A stretch of DNA of 6,484 nt from Candidatus Sumerlaeota bacterium (GCA_026398575.1 JAPLSP010000318.1:1-6484); one strand, 5' to 3'; shown: positions 1-5,960, numbered from the stretch's first letter. A program made the numbers and translations. Notes: generated by a model not told the origin, from the sequence alone.

Positions 1-628
1 TGGCATCACGTGACGCTTTTATCTCGCCAACGGTGGCATCACGTGACGCTTTTATCTCGCAAACAGTGGCATCACGTGAAGCTCTTATCTCGCCAATGGT
101 GGCATCACGTGACGCTTTTATCTCGCAAACAGTGGCATCACGTGAAGCTCTTATCTCGCCAACAATGGCATCACGAGAGCTTCTAATATCTTCACGTGAG
201 CCCTTAATATCTTCGCGTGAGCCTCTAATATCTTCATGTGTTTCCTTCAATTCTTCATGAGTGGCAGTGATTACACCCAATATTTTTTCATTTACTACAA
301 TAAGTTTTTTTAGTAAATGCGCAGCCGCATCAAGCCTCTGATCCGTCTCGCCTCCGGATACAGCCTTGAAGAAGCTGTCAAAATCACCGATTGCAGGAGA
401 GTACTCTTTCCGGATATCGGTTACATTGATAAGGGTGTTCTTAATATCAATAGCCTTAAGCAGCTCCTCCAAATTAGCGGTCTCACCCTCAGCTACAACT
501 TTGACCAGTCCATTTTCAAGGTTCTGCACATACCCTTTCAGTCTTAAATTCTGAGCAATGGTGACAACTCTTGCCCTGTAGCCGGTCTTCTGGACCATGC
601 CGGAGATGTAAGCGTTTAGCCTCTGCAT
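1..628 (-). CDS. Acylphosphatase-domain protein with tandem coiled-coil repeat tail (3' end outside window)
   Basis: Residues 1-90 match the acylphosphatase fold, whose enzymes hydrolyse acyl phosphates to carboxylate and phosphate. The motif YISGMVQKTGYR supplies the phosphate-binding loop and the catalytic Arg (R18). LKGYVQN supplies the catalytic Asn (N36), with the 18-residue Arg-Asn spacing usual for the family. AEGE follows near residue 47. Residues 91-125 are a linker helix. From about 126 the chain becomes heptads (EDIRGSR, EDIKGSR) and then five near-perfect 11-residue repeats of the type ASRDATVGEIK, still open at the left edge, so the protein is longer than the 209 residues visible. 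Classic acylphosphatases are about 90-100 residues. I start it at ATG 628 because the domain normally begins a few residues before this motif; the frame stays open to 778 but only across an intergenic repeat. There is no Shine-Dalgarno, and a TATA box 28 bp upstream suggests a leaderless mRNA. The tail suggests oligomerisation or scaffolding; whether the domain is still enzymatic is unknown. Confidence 0.82.
   Translation of the reverse strand, partial: MQRLNAYISGMVQKTGYRARVVTIAQNLRLKGYVQNLENGLVKVVAEGETANLEELLKAIDIKNTLINVTDIRKEYSPAIGDFDSFFKAVSGGETDQRLDAAAHLLKKLIVVNEKILGVITATHEELKETHEDIRGSREDIKGSREDIRSSRDAIVGEIRASRDATVCEIKASRDATIGEIRASRDATVCEIKASRDATVGEIKASRDA
2..166. repeat. 33-bp tandem repeat, five units, in the coiled-coil tail
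   Basis: Five consecutive 33-bp units start at 2, 35, 68, 101 and 134. Each contains ggcatcacgtga and encodes eleven residues on the minus strand. The units alternate in two sub-types (tctcgccaa versus tctcgcaaa), so Gly and Cys alternate at one position and the real period is 66 bp. Next to them, at 167-253, the unit shortens to 21 bp (7 residues; ttcacgtgagcc-type). There are no unique spacers, so this is a coding repeat and not a CRISPR array. The palindrome tcacgtga inside each unit makes the opposite strand open too, which is a by-product. Confidence 0.9.
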
Positions 629-651
629 CACATTTATTCGTAGCTCTCTTT

Positions 652-660
652 TTATATAAA
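652..660 (-). promoter_or_regulatory. Archaeal-type TATA box for the acylphosphatase gene
   Basis: On the minus strand the sequence reads TTTATATAA, followed by AAAGAGAG. Its centre (about 656) is 28 bp before the ATG at 628. Archaeal transcription usually starts about 24-28 bp downstream of the TATA centre, which would put the first transcribed base at or within a few bases of the start codon. The lack of a Shine-Dalgarno in front of this ATG agrees with a leaderless message. The upstream GGTTAAACG could hold a BRE but is not a clear match. Confidence 0.55.
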
Positions 661-739
661 CGTTTAACCTCTTGCCGGTCGTGCTGCAATATTTGGTTGG
701 CGGTTTTGGGTCGTAGCCTAATGCTTGGAATCGTGGCAT

Positions 740-802
740 CTTCGCGCCCTTCGCGGCTTTGCGCGCTGTCCCGGCTCACGCGAAGGCGCGAAGCCGCGAA
801 GT
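740..802. repeat. Palindromic 'cttcgcgN' repeat, copy A
   Basis: The core at 776-802 is, on the minus strand, three 8-mers (cttcgcgg, cttcgcgc, cttcgcgt) followed by ga. A second, degenerate arm at 740-765 (cttcgcgcccttcgcggctt) gives partial dyad symmetry around the core. Copy B (6322-6348) carries the same three 8-mers in the same order on the opposite strand, and copy C (5222-5247) has the first two swapped. Similarity between A and B continues past the core on both sides, including a shared ggacaatt. This looks like a dispersed intergenic repeat family and does not look like coding sequence. Confidence 0.75.
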
Positions 803-823
803 ATCGATGAGAAGGACAATTTT

Positions 824-843
824 GGCAGAAACAAATTTCTGCC
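824..843. other. Perfect 8-bp hairpin downstream of the cyclase gene
   Basis: GGCAGAAA (824-831) and TTTCTGCC (836-843) are exact inverted repeats around a 4-base loop. It lies 67 bp past the cyclase stop codon and next to repeat copy A. On the minus strand, the direction of transcription, the stem is followed by AAAATTG and not by a U-tract, so it is not a standard intrinsic terminator. It could protect the mRNA 3' end, bind a protein, or be part of the repeat. Role unknown. Confidence 0.45.
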
Positions 844-909
844 CATAATTGATCCGCTGCCTGACTCTCGCCAACCACCGATCACAAGAATGCACACCTA
901 CCGATTTCT

Positions 910-1473
910 TTAGCCAGGCCCCTTCCGCACCGACCACAGCGTGAATGTGCCGGGAAAGCCCTTCATGGCCATGCCATCGTGCCGCTGCCATCCCAGACGC
1001 TTGTGCTGCACCGCTCCGAGCCGATCGATATCCTCTTTGGCCCGATCGCTCAGCCAGATTTCTGCGCCTTTGATGGCTCCGACCACACGTGAGGCGAAGT
1101 TCACTGTGCCGCCAAACACATCACCTTGATCCACATGCAATGGCCCGATATGAATGCCGGCGCGAATTTGAATCTGCGCATGGCCCGTATTGCTCTGAAA
1201 TGCCATAGCGTAGTCCAGCGCGGAGTCTGCGGACTTGAAGGCCGCCATGAAGCTGTCGCCAATGGTCTTGATCTCCCGGCCTTTGAACCGGGCTATCAAT
1301 TTGCGGCTCTGGGCAAAATGCGCTCGCCGGACTTCATTCATGGCCTCATCCCTGATTTCCTCGCCCAGTGCCGTCGAACCAACAACATATGTGAACACAA
1401 TCGCCAGCGTAACTTGCTCGCCACCAGCCCATCCCTGGAAGCTGCTCGTGCTCGTCTCGCCTTTGGCCGACAT
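910..1473 (-). CDS. Stand-alone class III adenylate/guanylate cyclase domain, first metal Asp replaced by Tyr
   Basis: This 187-residue protein is almost only a class III nucleotide cyclase catalytic domain (cytosolic; NTP to cyclic NMP plus pyrophosphate). Motifs in order are VFTYVVGSTAL (residues 26-36), IKTIGDSFMAAF (68-79), RAGIHIGPLH (104-113) and GDVFGGTVNFASR (117-129). Retained residues are the substrate-selecting pair K69 and D118 (usual for adenine), the second metal ligand D73 and the transition-state pair N125 and R129. The first metal ligand, normally Asp in FTDIVGST, is Tyr at residue 29 (codon TAT, one base from GAT). Activity is therefore doubtful, or needs a partner subunit or altered metal binding. 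There is no membrane, HAMP, GAF or regulatory domain. It starts at the only in-frame ATG, without a clear Shine-Dalgarno, 70 bp after the TIR gene in the same direction, so co-transcription is likely. GC-rich codon use resembles the TIR gene more than the acylphosphatase gene. Confidence 0.85.
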   Translation of the reverse strand: MSAKGETSTSSFQGWAGGEQVTLAIVFTYVVGSTALGEEIRDEAMNEVRRAHFAQSRKLIARFKGREIKTIGDSFMAAFKSADSALDYAMAFQSNTGHAQIQIRAGIHIGPLHVDQGDVFGGTVNFASRVVGAIKGAEIWLSDRAKEDIDRLGAVQHKRLGWQRHDGMAMKGFPGTFTLWSVRKGPG

Positions 1474-1543
1474 GACGAAGGCTTCGAAGTCCCGGTGCCG
1501 GTCGGCGGATTGGCCTCTTCCGCAGTCAGCTTGGCGAGGACAC

Positions 1544-4500
1544 TTATCGTTCCCTTTGGCCCACCAGCGACTCGCATAGCTCCGTGGCGACCGGATGTTG
1601 TGGCGGGATTTGGTAAAGGCTCAGGAGGAGTTCCAGCGCCTTATCGAAGTAGGCCTCTGGCTTACGGAAATCGTAGAATACCTGATCGCTCAGGCAGGGC
1701 GGAAATGACTTGGCCGCCGTGCCCTCCAGCAATACAGGGATGATCGTGGCCTTACTTTTCTCGGTGCCTCTCATCCGTGTGTTGATTTGTGCGCACTCTG
1801 CCGCGACAACGGTACCTCTCTCGGGATCTTCATTGTCGTATTTCTTGCGGTAGGCTATGGTCCCGACCGCAATGATACGATCTACCTTCTCAAGCCGGTC
1901 AATAAAACGACCAATGCTGCTCCCCGGTGGGTTGTGCCATCGATCCAGTACCACCGTGATGCCTGCTTTCTGCAAATCGGTCGCTAAACTTCGCTCCACC
2001 CAATGCTCATGCACTGGATCGCCCCAGGCGTAGCTGATGAAGCATTCCGGCACGGCGATCTTCTGATCCGTCACATAGTTCTTCAGGCGGAAGAGCGCTT
2101 GCTCAAACCGAGAGCGTTGGTCGGCGGCCCGATGGTTAGCTTCCACTTCCTCCGCCTGCCGTTTAGTGAGATGAATTGGCTGATCGGCTTTCGGCAGCAT
2201 TATCTTCTCCCCACAGTCGCTACAGAAAACGAATTCGACTCCGCTAGACATTTTTTGCCGGACCACTGCGCGGTTAAGCGGATGTCCCTTCGAGCAGATC
2301 ACCGGTTCAAAGCGTCGCACCGTGAGATTGCTGCGGGCCATGAAGTTTTCGAAGAGACTCTGAAAAAGCGTTCGTACCGGAGCGGGCGTGTCCGTCCCGA
2401 AATACAGCACGAAATCCAGCTCACCATCCCGCTCTGCTTCCAGGCGGAAGCCGCACACATGACCTGTCCCCACCTCATAGCGGGCGTGATCTCGCCATTG
2501 GTTCGTGCGAGTGAAGGTCTGCGTATAACCCATCAGAACCACCAGCGAGGCATACACGTTCTCCACGGCGCCACTCACCGTGTATGCCACACCATCTTCG
2601 GTGGGAGTGTCATTTCCGATCAGTGGTTTCTTCAAGTTGATGAGCTCTGGGAAGACGAGATAGGCGCGGCCATTCAGCGGATCGGTTTCGCGGAAGCAGA
2701 CGTTGTGTTCAAGGAACAGGACCACAGCGGAATCCAGCAGAATGTCCTTCTCCGCCTCAGTAAGCCTCTCCAATTCAGAAAACTTATATCCGCCCGATAG
2801 TAATCGCTGCTCTTCAAGCGAACCGAGTCCCTTTTGATTCCTACGGGCCTCTAGCACAAAAGACGACGCTAAGTTGTTGAGTAGTTCCGGCGCGAGCAGG
2901 ATGCGCTGCTCTCCCTGAGATGTCTTCAGCCGCGTCACATAGCCGTGGTTCGCTAAATGCCCGACTGCGGTCAGCATCTCGGCGTCACTAAACTTCCACA
3001 CTGGATCCGTCTTTTCCAAACGCTGGCGAAGTTCCTCCGGCGTCAAGATAACCTCCAAGCGACGGCTGTCCCCTTTCAGATTGAGGAGAAAATCCTTGAT
3101 TCGCTTGAAGGTCTCGGTGGTAATGGTTGCTGGTTTGTCATCCCAGGGAATTAGATCCTGCATCTGCTGGATCAGTTCCTCGATTCCTTCGCCCTCTTTC
3201 GCACTGGAGGGCAGGTATGCTTTGATTCCACGCTGTTTGCAGAAGGCATCCAACTCATCCTGCGTCAGCCGAGGCGTGCCGCGGTCGGAGCGTGCTGCGA
3301 TCAACAACGTTGGCGTTCCGCGGGAAGGCCGGGCCTCGACTTTCAATTGCTTCAGCCAGAACTCGACTCCACTCAAAGGATCGACATCATGAGTCGGATC
3401 GAAGAGCACGAGTGCCAGATCCACGTCGTCAAGGAATAGCGCATGTATGAGCCGATAGTCATCTTGACCTGCAAGATCCCACAACACGGCTTCGCACTGG
3501 GCTCCATCGTGCCTCCGCTTGCAGAGCTGGTTCAGCAGCCAAAACTGCTGGCCATGCGTTGAGGAATGCTCCTTGAACTCGCCATGAGCCAGCCGCCAGC
3601 CTAGTCCCGTCTTGCCAACCCCGGCATCGCCAACCAGTACGATCTTTGCGCTAGTGTAAGTGACAGATGATGGAACGGGTTGATCGAGCAAGATGGATAA
3701 GTCCAATTTCCAGATATGTATGACTTGCTCGCCTTCATTTACTTGAGTTCCAGGGTCAGAACCCACTGTAGCAAGGATGGGCAGGTGCGGATGGAAGATG
3801 AGATTAGGGATCAACCATCCAATGCTCCTGGGTTCGAGGGATTCTATTTTTGCGACACAGTCAAAAGTATCTGTGCGCCAGAATAGGATTTGATTCTCAG
3901 TCAAACTGCGTGAGGCTAGAAGTCTATTCATGGGAGAAAAAGCTATCGAGTTGATTGGAGTTGTATGCCCCTCTAATATTCTAGCAAGCCTTCCGTTATC
4001 TACTTCATACAGTTTCACCGTACAGCTAAAGGTACCAACAACGGCTAATATGAGACCAGCAGGATCAAAGGCCAAGCCAAAGACCCAGCCCTCGCGCCCT
4101 TCAAGCGTGTGAAGCAGCTTGCCGTTTGCAGGGTCCCATAACTCGACTCGGTCCAAATTTCCACTGGCGAGAATGTGACCCGACTGATTAAAAGCTAAGC
4201 AAGTGACATGGTGCTCTTGCTTTTCAAGCGTGCGAATCAGCTTCCCGCTAGCCGGGTCCCATAACTTGACAGTCTTATCGCTACCCCCGCTGGCGAGGAT
4301 GTGACCAGACGGATCAAAGATCAAGCAAATGACTTCGCCATTCTCCACTACAACCGTGCGAAGCAGCTTGCCGCTAGCCGGGTCCCATAACTTGATAGTC
4401 TTATCGCTACCCCCACTAGCGAGAATATTGCCTAAAGGATCAAAGGCAACAACTTGGTAATTATGGCCTTCCAGAATGTGCAAGCACTCGCCAGTATCGG

Positions 4501-4687
4501 AATCCCATAGCCGAATTGTCCCGTCTTCCGACGGCGAAGCCAACATTCGCCCATCCGGCGACCAGGCGATGCGCCCGATACGGTCCGTGTGCCCCCGCAA
4601 CGTGCGCACGAGCTTCACGCCTGGCGGCAGATTCTTTCGCATCTCTTCGTCAGCTTGCAGCCATCGTTCAACAGATTCTTCACTCAT
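1544..4687 (-). CDS. WD40 / Roc-COR GTPase / zinc-ribbon / TIR multidomain protein (NLR-like)
   Basis: Residues are numbered from ATG 4687 (about 1047 in total). Residues 26-330 form about seven WD40 blades (AWSPDGRMLASPSEDGTIRL, LASGGSDKTIKLWDPASGK, and so on), one full propeller. Residues 347-516 are a Roc/Ras-like GTPase: P-loop GDAGVGKT (353-360), switch I STHG (T377), WDLAGQ (D404-Q408), ARSD where N/TKxD is usual (465-468), and SSAK (494-497). Residues 540-790 resemble COR, with winged-helix-like segments (TAVGHLANHGYVTRL). C798, H802, C822 and C825 form a probable zinc site. Residues 880-1026 are a TIR (SEFIR/TIR_2-like) domain starting ECFISYAW; E964 in VAAECAQI is my candidate for the catalytic Glu of TIR NADases. 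No signal peptide or membrane segment is seen. The frame is open to 5089, but that stretch crosses a repeat; AGGA ahead of ATG 4687 favours this start, with ATG 4693 and 4783 as alternatives. Expected role: propeller sensing, GTP-controlled switching, TIR output, probably in immunity. Confidence 0.88.
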   Translation of the reverse strand: MSEESVERWLQADEEMRKNLPPGVKLVRTLRGHTDRIGRIAWSPDGRMLASPSEDGTIRLWDSDTGECLHILEGHNYQVVAFDPLGNILASGGSDKTIKLWDPASGKLLRTVVVENGEVICLIFDPSGHILASGGSDKTVKLWDPASGKLIRTLEKQEHHVTCLAFNQSGHILASGNLDRVELWDPANGKLLHTLEGREGWVFGLAFDPAGLILAVVGTFSCTVKLYEVDNGRLARILEGHTTPINSIAFSPMNRLLASRSLTENQILFWRTDTFDCVAKIESLEPRSIGWLIPNLIFHPHLPILATVGSDPGTQVNEGEQVIHIWKLDLSILLDQPVPSSVTYTSAKIVLVGDAGVGKTGLGWRLAHGEFKEHSSTHGQQFWLLNQLCKRRHDGAQCEAVLWDLAGQDDYRLIHALFLDDVDLALVLFDPTHDVDPLSGVEFWLKQLKVEARPSRGTPTLLIAARSDRGTPRLTQDELDAFCKQRGIKAYLPSSAKEGEGIEELIQQMQDLIPWDDKPATITTETFKRIKDFLLNLKGDSRRLEVILTPEELRQRLEKTDPVWKFSDAEMLTAVGHLANHGYVTRLKTSQGEQRILLAPELLNNLASSFVLEARRNQKGLGSLEEQRLLSGGYKFSELERLTEAEKDILLDSAVVLFLEHNVCFRETDPLNGRAYLVFPELINLKKPLIGNDTPTEDGVAYTVSGAVENVYASLVVLMGYTQTFTRTNQWRDHARYEVGTGHVCGFRLEAERDGELDFVLYFGTDTPAPVRTLFQSLFENFMARSNLTVRRFEPVICSKGHPLNRAVVRQKMSSGVEFVFCSDCGEKIMLPKADQPIHLTKRQAEEVEANHRAADQRSRFEQALFRLKNYVTDQKIAVPECFISYAWGDPVHEHWVERSLATDLQKAGITVVLDRWHNPPGSSIGRFIDRLEKVDRIIAVGTIAYRKKYDNEDPERGTVVAAECAQINTRMRGTEKSKATIIPVLLEGTAAKSFPPCLSDQVFYDFRKPEAYFDKALELLLSLYQIPPQHPVATELCESLVGQRER
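4245..4432 (-). repeat. Near-identical WD40 blades 2 and 3 inside the TIR gene
   Basis: The stretch from ccgctagccgggtcccataa at 4245 recurs 126 bp later at 4371, and about 60 bp are almost identical, including agtcttatcgctaccccc. 126 bp is 42 codons, exactly one blade, so blades 2 and 3 (both ASGGSDKT.KLWDPASGKL) are a recent in-frame duplication. Blade 4 shares a shorter remnant (gggtcccataac at 4131) and is older or partly converted. Confidence 0.85.
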
Positions 4688-4923
4688 GCACATCAATCCT
4701 GTTCGTGCCTGCCACTCATCGACTCTCCGCTTTCCCTTTAGCTGTCTGTGTAAGTTCCGCTTGAGGGTAATAAAACTACGCATTTCTTTTCTGACGGTGG
4801 TCCAGAAAGCCTGCAATCTTAAAGGCAAGTCCCTCAGTCCACTGGCCCCGTCCTGGAAGAATCCCGGATAGGACACATACCACTGCCTCCGCCGTATCGA
4901 TCTTCTTCCCGCCCACCGCCAAT

Positions 4924-5060
4924 CCCGCCACCGTCCGCCCCATGACAATTCCGGCGCTCCTGGCCATGCCCGCCGGCCCCGTGCAGCTTTCCGCTCGCGC
5001 TCGCCCGCGCCCGTCCGGCCGCTCCCGGACCCGGCCATGCGGGCCCAGGCTCCTCGGCCA
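4924..5060. repeat. GC-rich interspersed element, copy 1
   Basis: This stretch of about 137 bp is nearly the same, in the same orientation, as 6071-6206. The two share long exact blocks (containing ccatgacaattccggcgctc and cgtgcagctttccgctcgcg) and both end at cctcggcca, after which the sequences diverge. The element is much richer in GC than its neighbours. An internal CCGG...CCGG inverted motif is kept in both copies although the bases between differ. Several frames are open through it only because it is GC-rich. Identity is unknown: no transposase, terminal inverted repeats or target duplication are seen. Its right end abuts the HicB-like remnant, and its left side lies in the upstream region of the TIR gene. 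Confidence 0.7.
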
Positions 5061-5198
5061 CGGCACGACCTTTGGCCAGATGCGATCACGGGTTATGTGG
5101 AGGGCCTCATTGAGGATGGAGAGCCCGTTCCCGTGGAGGACGACCTCATCGAGTGCAGAGTGACTTTGGAAGCTCGTGAATCGTACGGCGAGGCTTAA
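5061..5198 (+). pseudogene. HicB-like antitoxin C-terminal remnant
   Basis: This is the only plus-strand coding signal I accept. The frame ending at TAA 5196-5198 reads WPDAITGYVEGLIEDGEP, then VPVEDDLIECRVTLEARES. That resembles the helix and exit strand of HicB-family antitoxins (typically '...A...AIEGYIE.L.EDGEPIPEE'). HicB antitoxins are normally 60-130 residues with an N-terminal beta-strand half ending in a 'PGC.SQG.T.EEA' segment. That half is missing, and the reading frame runs instead into GC-rich element copy 1 at about 5060. An in-frame ATG at 5037, inside the element, would give a 53-residue product, which I doubt is functional. No HicA toxin is visible. I interpret it as a gene cut by arrival of the element or by a rearrangement. 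The family call rests on motif memory and is moderate. Confidence 0.5.
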
Positions 5199-5221
5199 TT
5201 AAAGCCATTCGTAGTTGTCTT

Positions 5222-5286
5222 CTTCGCGCCTTCGCGGCTTCGCGTGAGAGTCAACAGGGTACGGTTTCACGCAAAGGCGCGAAGCC
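5222..5286. repeat. Palindromic 'cttcgcgN' repeat, copy C, forming an inverted repeat
   Basis: The left arm at 5222-5247 is cttcgcgc, cttcgcgg, cttcgcgt then ga (overlapping at shared bases). The right arm at 5265-5286 contains cgcaaaggcgcgaag. Positions 5222-5236 and 5270-5284 are inverted repeats with one mismatch, enough for a long stem. It lies between the HicB-like remnant and the 3' end of the PIN gene, which is read towards it, so the structure could also end or stabilise the toxin-antitoxin transcript. Confidence 0.7.
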
Positions 5287-5316
5287 TATGCATTGGATTA
5301 TTTCGGCCCAGCCGTA

Positions 5317-5766
5317 CTAGAACTCTACTACTTCCAGAAAGTCAACTCTTCTAAAATCCCTATCGAAGGTTGCGATCTTCAAAATCTCGTTGCGAAAGCA
5401 GGTTGAAGCTATTAGCGCGTCATACGGCAGAAGCCTGTATTTTAGCATGGTCTCCCGCCAATGGTTCATATCATCATTGACTGGCACGAGGGAAATGCGT
5501 CTTGCATCGATGAAGCGGAATACTGCATCGATCTCTTTTTCAAATGGCCCATAGCCGTTATCAACGATGAACCTCTTGAATGAAGTATGGTTTTTCGTTC
5601 CATAACGCTCTTCGCACAGATCCCGAACCGATACAAGAATCAGCTCATGTACGACCGTAGATGACGTGACAAGTTTGTGATTCTTATCAATAAATCTCCT
5701 GGCAGAGTTAGAAAATTTTGTGTCAAAGAAGGCATTATAAAATACATTAGTATCAATAAATATCAA
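5317..5766 (-). CDS. PIN-domain ribonuclease toxin (VapC-like)
   Basis: This 149-residue PIN-domain protein is a Mg-dependent RNase-type toxin. The acidic site is visible: D5 in IFIDTNVFY, E41 in VVHELIL, D116 in LLPYDALIAST and D135 in TFDRDF. Length and spacing suit a complete VapC-like toxin. The start is TTG at 5766, placing the canonical strand-1 Asp at residue 5. A GAGG inside the upstream gene lies about 7 bases before it. Its first four bases (TTGA) overlap the stop of the antitoxin gene, so the two are translationally coupled, as expected where antitoxin should exceed toxin. All active-site acids are intact, so I expect a functional toxin. The RNA target cannot be told from sequence. 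Confidence 0.88.
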   Translation of the reverse strand: MIFIDTNVFYNAFFDTKFSNSARRFIDKNHKLVTSSTVVHELILVSVRDLCEERYGTKNHTSFKRFIVDNGYGPFEKEIDAVFRFIDARRISLVPVNDDMNHWRETMLKYRLLPYDALIASTCFRNEILKIATFDRDFRRVDFLEVVEF

Positions 5767-5954
5767 AGGTAGACCTCGCCCTCAAGCTCTTCCAGCCTCT
5801 CTGCAGAAGCTTTTCCAAACATGCCATAGTATTTCGAAAGATCTACCTTTTCAATTTTGATCTTTAGCTTGGTGCCTTCCTCTAGCTTTACATTTTCCAT
5901 AGGTTTGAAGACGCCGCCTTCGTATACACATTCAATGGTCTCACTGGCACTCAT
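5763..5954 (-). CDS. AF2212-like (DUF104) antitoxin
   Basis: This 63-residue protein shows the DUF104 pattern IECVYEGGVFKPMENVKL then EEGTKLKIKI, a small beta-barrel domain of the Archaeoglobus AF2212 type. The acidic C-terminal tail (KASAERLEELEGEVYL) is probably the toxin-binding part. In known loci the family sits directly upstream of a PIN toxin and neutralises it, as here. ATG 5954 is preferred over TTG 5960 because the Shine-Dalgarno GGAGG lies about 10 bases before it; TTG would be too close. The gene overlaps the PIN gene by 4 bases. Type II antitoxins often repress their own operon, but no operator is recognisable here. Confidence 0.85.
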   Translation of the reverse strand: MSASETIECVYEGGVFKPMENVKLEEGTKLKIKIEKVDLSKYYGMFGKASAERLEELEGEVYL

Positions 5955-5960
5955 GCTCAA

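Noticed and set aside
2..253. CRISPR array
   Set aside because: The repeats are directly adjacent with no unique spacers, are multiples of three bases and continue a coding frame.
33..260. Plus-strand frame over the tandem repeats (MASRDAFIS...)
   Set aside because: It is the mirror of the acylphosphatase tail: tcacgtga is palindromic, so both strands read Ser-Arg-Asp/Glu. Only the minus strand connects to a recognisable domain.
824..843. Intrinsic terminator of the cyclase operon
   Set aside because: The stem is followed by A-rich and not T-rich sequence in the transcribed direction, so only the hairpin itself is reported.
516..878. Minus-strand frame of 120 residues
   Set aside because: It runs out of frame through the acylphosphatase start and repeat copy A, is rich in Arg, His and Cys, and resembles no family I know.
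1126..1743. Plus-strand frame of 205 residues
   Set aside because: It is antisense to the cyclase and the 3' end of the TIR gene, both of which have clear family motifs.
2003..2800. Plus-strand frame of 265 residues
   Set aside because: It is antisense to the COR, zinc and TIR part of the large gene; it is open because of codon bias on the other strand and has no recognisable motif.
3150..3650. STAND/NACHT NTPase as the central switch
   Set aside because: The P-loop, STHG switch, DLAGQ and SSAK motifs and the short domain length fit a Roc/Ras-like GTPase. No Walker B hhhhDD or Arg-finger sensor pattern of NACHT or NB-ARC is present.
910..4687. Calling the TIR/cyclase pair a Pycsar or Thoeris system
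   Set aside because: Pycsar effectors carry a cyclic-nucleotide-binding domain, which I do not see, and the cyclase lacks a catalytic Asp. Thoeris needs a ThsA-type SIR2 or SLOG effector, which is absent.
4688..5089. N-terminal extension of the TIR gene to the ATG at 5089
   Set aside because: Most of it (Arg/Trp/Gly-rich) is the translation of GC-rich element copy 1, also found outside any gene at 6071-6206. It overlaps the HicB remnant, and a Shine-Dalgarno-like AGGA lies at the internal start.
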